Below, piece by piece: positions 61,484-64,000 of a stretch of 64,000 nucleotides of DNA. A program made the position numbers and the translations under genes. The stretch is from contig JAHFSY010000004.1 in the NCBI GenBank assembly GCA_023269615.1, forward strand, positions 62,001-126,000, written 5' to 3'. Source of the stretch: Verrucomicrobiota bacterium. GTDB lineage: Bacteria > Verrucomicrobiota > Verrucomicrobiia > JABWAM01. Numbering within the stretch: position 1 is the first letter of the stretch; each line of letters opens with the position of its first letter. Below the pieces are notes generated by a model. It was not told where the DNA came from. It worked only from the letters and a program-made list of their open reading frames with translations, and did no database searches.

Positions 61484-61981
61484 ATGACCACGATCAAAAC
61501 ATATTTTAACCGTGGCGAGGCCAACCACGACATACCAATTCTTGAGGCCAACGGCGTCCAATGCTATCTGGCCGATGAAGATTCCACAATCTTTAGCGAT
61601 GGGATTGGTGTCCGTCTCCGGGTTGAAGATGGTGATGTCCGAAGGGCCGCTGAAGTTTTGAAGGAGCAGCAAATGATTCACCCGCTCCCGACGATTTCAA
61701 AGAGCAAAGTCGGTCTGTTGGTTTTCACCTTGCTGCTTTTCACTCTGACCATACCCTGGCTTGTGGCTTCGTTTGGAGTTTCCATGTTGATCATCCTACA
61801 GGTGGGCTTGATCGTGGCGGGAGGTTTCTTTGTCATCTACCTCCGCCGTTGTCCGCATTGTGGCCTGCGCATGAAATACCACAATGAGTACATCGGGATT
61901 CATTATCGACCGCTCTACGACTGCCGAGGTTGTGGACGTGTCTGGAGCGGGCCTTGGCGCGATGCGGGCAGCGGCGGATGA
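61484..61981 (+). CDS. DUF2007-like membrane protein with zinc ribbon
   Basis: 165 residues. The N-terminal 60 residues (TYFNRGEANHDIPILEANGV, then GIGVRLRVEDGDVRRAAEVL) resemble DUF2007/PII-like signal proteins. Two helices follow (VGLLVFTLLLFTLTIPWLVA, SMLIILQVGLIVAGGFFVIY). The C-terminal part is a zinc ribbon with CPHCGLRM and CRGCGRVW. Function unknown; possibly a membrane-linked sensor. It stands alone with a 196-base gap upstream. Confidence 0.75.
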   Translation: MTTIKTYFNRGEANHDIPILEANGVQCYLADEDSTIFSDGIGVRLRVEDGDVRRAAEVLKEQQMIHPLPTISKSKVGLLVFTLLLFTLTIPWLVASFGVSMLIILQVGLIVAGGFFVIYLRRCPHCGLRMKYHNEYIGIHYRPLYDCRGCGRVWSGPWRDAGSGG

Positions 61982-62103
61982 CCCGACCACGCACGTGGGC
62001 GTAATTGATTTTCATTTTCCCTGCTCCAATTCACCCACATTCAAAAACCAGCAGCTAGTGTAGTGTTCAATAAATGAGTGGACCATTCCCCCGGTCCCAC
62101 CAC

Positions 62104-62173
62104 GGCGCTTTCGGCGAAAGCGCCCTACCTTTGCTTGGATTGCCGATGGTAGGGCGTGCTCGCCGAGCGCGCC
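62104..62173. repeat. Family B inverted pair
   Basis: ggcgctttcggcgaaagcgc... at 62104-62128 faces gtagggcgtgctcgccgagc... at 62149-62173. They are inverted Family B copies about 20 bases apart. The gap from 61982 to 62265 holds no gene. Confidence 0.75.
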
Positions 62174-62265
62174 GTCGGGGTGAGGACATGGAACGGGAAA
62201 TGACCACTCATTTGATGAACAGCACACTAGAGGAGAGGAGAGAGAAGCCAGTGGCCAGCAGCCAC

Positions 62266-62775
62266 TCAGCTATCCTTCCTCGACCAATCGTAGGGAATCT
62301 TCTTCGTATGCGCGGGAAGACGAAATTCGTCGGGCTTGTCTGCGTTGTAGGGCTCGGTCACGGTGTTGATCACGATCGCCTCGGTGTCGCTGATGCACTT
62401 GAAGCCGTGGAATACTCCGGGCGGGATCTTGACGACGATAGGGTTGTGTTCGCCTGCGAAAAATTCGTTGACGCTTTTGCGCGTCGGCGAACCCTTGCGG
62501 TCGTCAAAGCACACGATCTTCATCATGCCGCGCACGACGAAGAAATTGTCCTCCTGCCTGCGATGAAAATGCCACGCCTTGGTGACGCCCGGGTAGGCGG
62601 TCGTCATGTACACCTGCCCGAACTTGTTAAAGAAGGGCTCGTCGCGCTTGAGGATTTCGACGAGGCGGCCGCGTTCGTCGGCATGGACGTCGAGGCGTTT
62701 GACCTGGATTCCGCGGATCCTCGGGTGGGGTGATGTGGCTTTGTACATTTTCATGGGGAAATGCGGGCGGGGCAT
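62266..62775 (-). CDS. RmlC-like cupin (dTDP-4-dehydrorhamnose 3,5-epimerase family)
   Basis: 169 residues; the starts at 62754 and 62748 are alternatives. GIQVKRLDVHADERGRLVEI, then GVTKAWHFHRRQEDNFFVVR and IVVKIPPGVFHGFKCISDTE carry the RmlC/FdtA core with the active-site His of WHFH and metal-free cupin folds. It may epimerise or isomerise a dTDP-sugar or similar substrate; the usual RmlC is about 180 residues, so it is near full length. The stop lies in a ctgagtggctgctgg-type repeat seen also at 31290. Confidence 0.82.
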   Translation of the reverse strand: MPRPHFPMKMYKATSPHPRIRGIQVKRLDVHADERGRLVEILKRDEPFFNKFGQVYMTTAYPGVTKAWHFHRRQEDNFFVVRGMMKIVCFDDRKGSPTRKSVNEFFAGEHNPIVVKIPPGVFHGFKCISDTEAIVINTVTEPYNADKPDEFRLPAHTKKIPYDWSRKDS

Positions 62776-63101
62776 CCAGTAAATGAGCGTCCGCGTTTAT
62801 TGTCGAGCACGGAATGGGAACCCTTGGCCCCGATTTCTCCGCAGATTCCCTTTGACCCGTCGGAGTTTTGACAGGATTACAGGATTAACAGGATTTTTGA
62901 ATGACATTCCACCGCGTCATTCTGGTCGTCACCAAAGTGACGACCAGAATGGCGCGGTCGGGCTCAAGTGCAGACTTTGCGACTTCGCGTCTTCTCGCCT
63001 CGCCGAAGCCTACGGCGTAGCGCGGGTGCGTGAGGCACGGGACCAAGGGAAAAATCTGCGTCTGCCTGCGTTGATCTGCGGAGAAATCGGGAATCAGGGG
63101 T
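62776..63101. repeat. 326-base repeat-rich gap with long hairpin
   Basis: 62871-62897 contains aggatt-type units. A 21-base stem with a CAAA loop spans 62912-62957 (ccgcgtcattctggtcgtca with one G-T pair). Family E elements lie at 62829-62846 and 63052-63088 as an inverted pair (tttctccgcagat / atctgcggagaaa). No gene was seen; no U-run follows the hairpin on either strand, so it is not a standard terminator. Confidence 0.65.
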
Positions 63102-63419
63102 TCAGCCTGGCTTGAAGAAAATCTTCCCGGATTCAATCTTCACTGGATACGTTTTCAAATCCACGCAGACTGGAGCCGCCTTGGCTTTTCCGGTCGTGAA
63201 ATCAAAGCGCCCGTTGTGCTTGGGGCATTCGATGATGTTCCCCTGCACGAAGCCGCCGGCGAGATGCACCTTTGCGTGGGTGCACAAACCATCGGTTGCA
63301 AAATATTGGTCGTCGGCCGTCCGATAGATGGCAAATGTCCGATCCCCCTGGTCGAAACGCATCACGTCTTCCTTTTCAATATCACCACTCTGGCAGGCTT
63401 CGATCCAATCGTCGCTCAT
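63102..63419 (-). CDS. MocE-like Rieske ferredoxin
   Basis: 105 residues with the Rieske ligands Cys46-x-His48 (GLCTHAKVHL) and Cys65-x2-His68 (CPKHNGRFDF). It resembles MocE of rhizopine catabolism, a small [2Fe-2S] electron carrier. It lies 12 bases downstream of the desaturase gene and probably feeds it electrons. No ferredoxin reductase gene is within view. Confidence 0.87.
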   Translation of the reverse strand: MSDDWIEACQSGDIEKEDVMRFDQGDRTFAIYRTADDQYFATDGLCTHAKVHLAGGFVQGNIIECPKHNGRFDFTTGKAKAAPVCVDLKTYPVKIESGKIFFKPG

Positions 63420-63431
63420 GGCAATGTCCGT

Positions 63432-64000
63432 CTAGGCCGTCGCCATGGCGGCGGGTGCGTGGGTGGTGACGGGTTGGATGGCGCGCGGAAGCTGGCGCTG
63501 GACGTGATACGTGGGATCCTTCACCTGTTTCAACAACGCGGGAATGATTTCCCGGTAGGCTTCCAGAAGGCCGTTGTAAGGTTTTGGCATGTCGTCTTTC
63601 AACTCCCTGTGGAGTGATCCCAGCGCGTGATAGGGGACCATGGGAAACATGTGATGCTCGACGTGGTAGTTCATTTCCCAGTAGAGAAACCGGAAGACCG
63701 GGTTCATGTAAATCGTCCGGCAGTTGAGGCGATGATCCAGCACGTCCTCGGCAAGCCCCGCATGCTGGGTGAGCCCGAACACGACCATCAGCCACGCGCC
63801 GTAAAACGAAGGCAGCCCGATGTACATCAGCGGCAGAAAACTGCGGGTGGCGATCGCGCAGGCGATGACCGACGCATGGATCAGGATGTAAATGCGCGCG
63901 TTGCGGTAAACCTTGTGGCGTTCCACGTCGGGAATGTAGGTTGCCTCGGCGGGATTGAGGCGGCCAAAGCAATGCATCACCATCTTGCCGATTTCCTTCG
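63432..64000 (-). CDS. MocD-like fatty-acid-desaturase-family oxygenase, 5' end outside window
   Basis: The frame is open to the window edge; about 189 C-terminal residues are visible. LTQHAGLAEDVLDHRLNCRT, then NYHVEHHMFPMVPYHALGSL show the last histidine boxes of the membrane di-iron desaturases, in the form seen in MocD. Helices ILIHASVIACAIATRSFLPL and FYGAWLMVVFGL flank them. It likely hydroxylates or desaturates a substrate using electrons from the MocE-like partner. The substrate is unknown. Confidence 0.85.
   Translation of the reverse strand, partial: KEIGKMVMHCFGRLNPAEATYIPDVERHKVYRNARIYILIHASVIACAIATRSFLPLMYIGLPSFYGAWLMVVFGLTQHAGLAEDVLDHRLNCRTIYMNPVFRFLYWEMNYHVEHHMFPMVPYHALGSLHRELKDDMPKPYNGLLEAYREIIPALLKQVKDPTYHVQRQLPRAIQPVTTHAPAAMATA

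Noticed and set aside
1-64000. tRNA, rRNA or prophage genes
   Set aside because: No cloverleaf-like cluster, rRNA-like segment, integrase, capsid or terminase was recognised by eye; a tRNAscan-SE or Infernal run would be decisive.

Overview
The window is about 60% GC and tightly packed. It most resembles a chromosome segment from the PVC superphylum, probably Verrucomicrobiota. Pointers are a DUF3276 PurA-like protein, a prepilin-like protein of the PVC signal type, a Pro/Ala-rich tail-anchored protein carrying a KETVRISLPP-type motif, a DUF1573/C39/MauE neighbourhood, and dispersed intergenic repeats of kinds common in these genomes. Phylum assignment is inference. No rRNA, tRNA, CRISPR array, transposase or phage module was recognised.

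Layout. 1-9 kb: a flippase and a YfhO-type membrane protein on the minus strand diverge from a five-gene plus-strand operon (PfpI-cupin fusion, B12-type radical SAM enzyme, E1-alpha and E1-beta thiamine-diphosphate subunits, GT2), which looks like an uncharacterised glycan or lipid modification pathway. 9-14.5 kb: purH, an HTH-nucleotidyltransferase regulator with a palindromic operator and a truncated HEPN partner, a hexapeptide acyltransferase, an M48 lipoprotein and a DUF362-like protein. 14.5-22 kb: Ser/Thr kinase, dnaG, rpoD, a CPBP-like membrane protein, a small Cys/His protein and a VOC protein.

22-30.4 kb is the most unusual block. It encodes a rhodanese, a MauE/DoxX protein, a prepilin-like protein, a C39-like pseudopeptidase, an apparently active C39 peptidase, a secreted LolA-like protein, a secreted protein with 11 cysteines and a Gly-Gly site, a large secreted protein and a DUF1573 protein. 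Together these suggest a periplasmic system for oxidising, cutting or exporting Cys-rich proteins.

30.6-37 kb: pgsA, rimO, a RodZ-like gene, ftsK and manA. 37-42.8 kb: small unknown genes, a nitrilase, a surface lipoprotein and three toxin-antitoxin loci (one an orphan antitoxin). 42.9-54.7 kb: a glycosyltransferase, priA, a lytic transglycosylase, a carbamoyltransferase, two exported ankyrin proteins, pheA, trxA and the Pro-rich protein. 55-64 kb: DUF3276 protein, an MFS-HEAT fusion with a HEAT lipoprotein, pyruvate kinase, a higBA locus with a frameshifted toxin, a DUF2007-like protein, an RmlC-like cupin, and a MocE/MocD-type Rieske-desaturase pair cut by the window edge.

Across the window, several families of palindromic or direct repeats sit between genes, often as inverted pairs. 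Some lie in frame inside housekeeping genes (purH, rimO, priA) or at gene ends. Many genes overlap by the four bases ATGA or GTGA, which indicates translational coupling.
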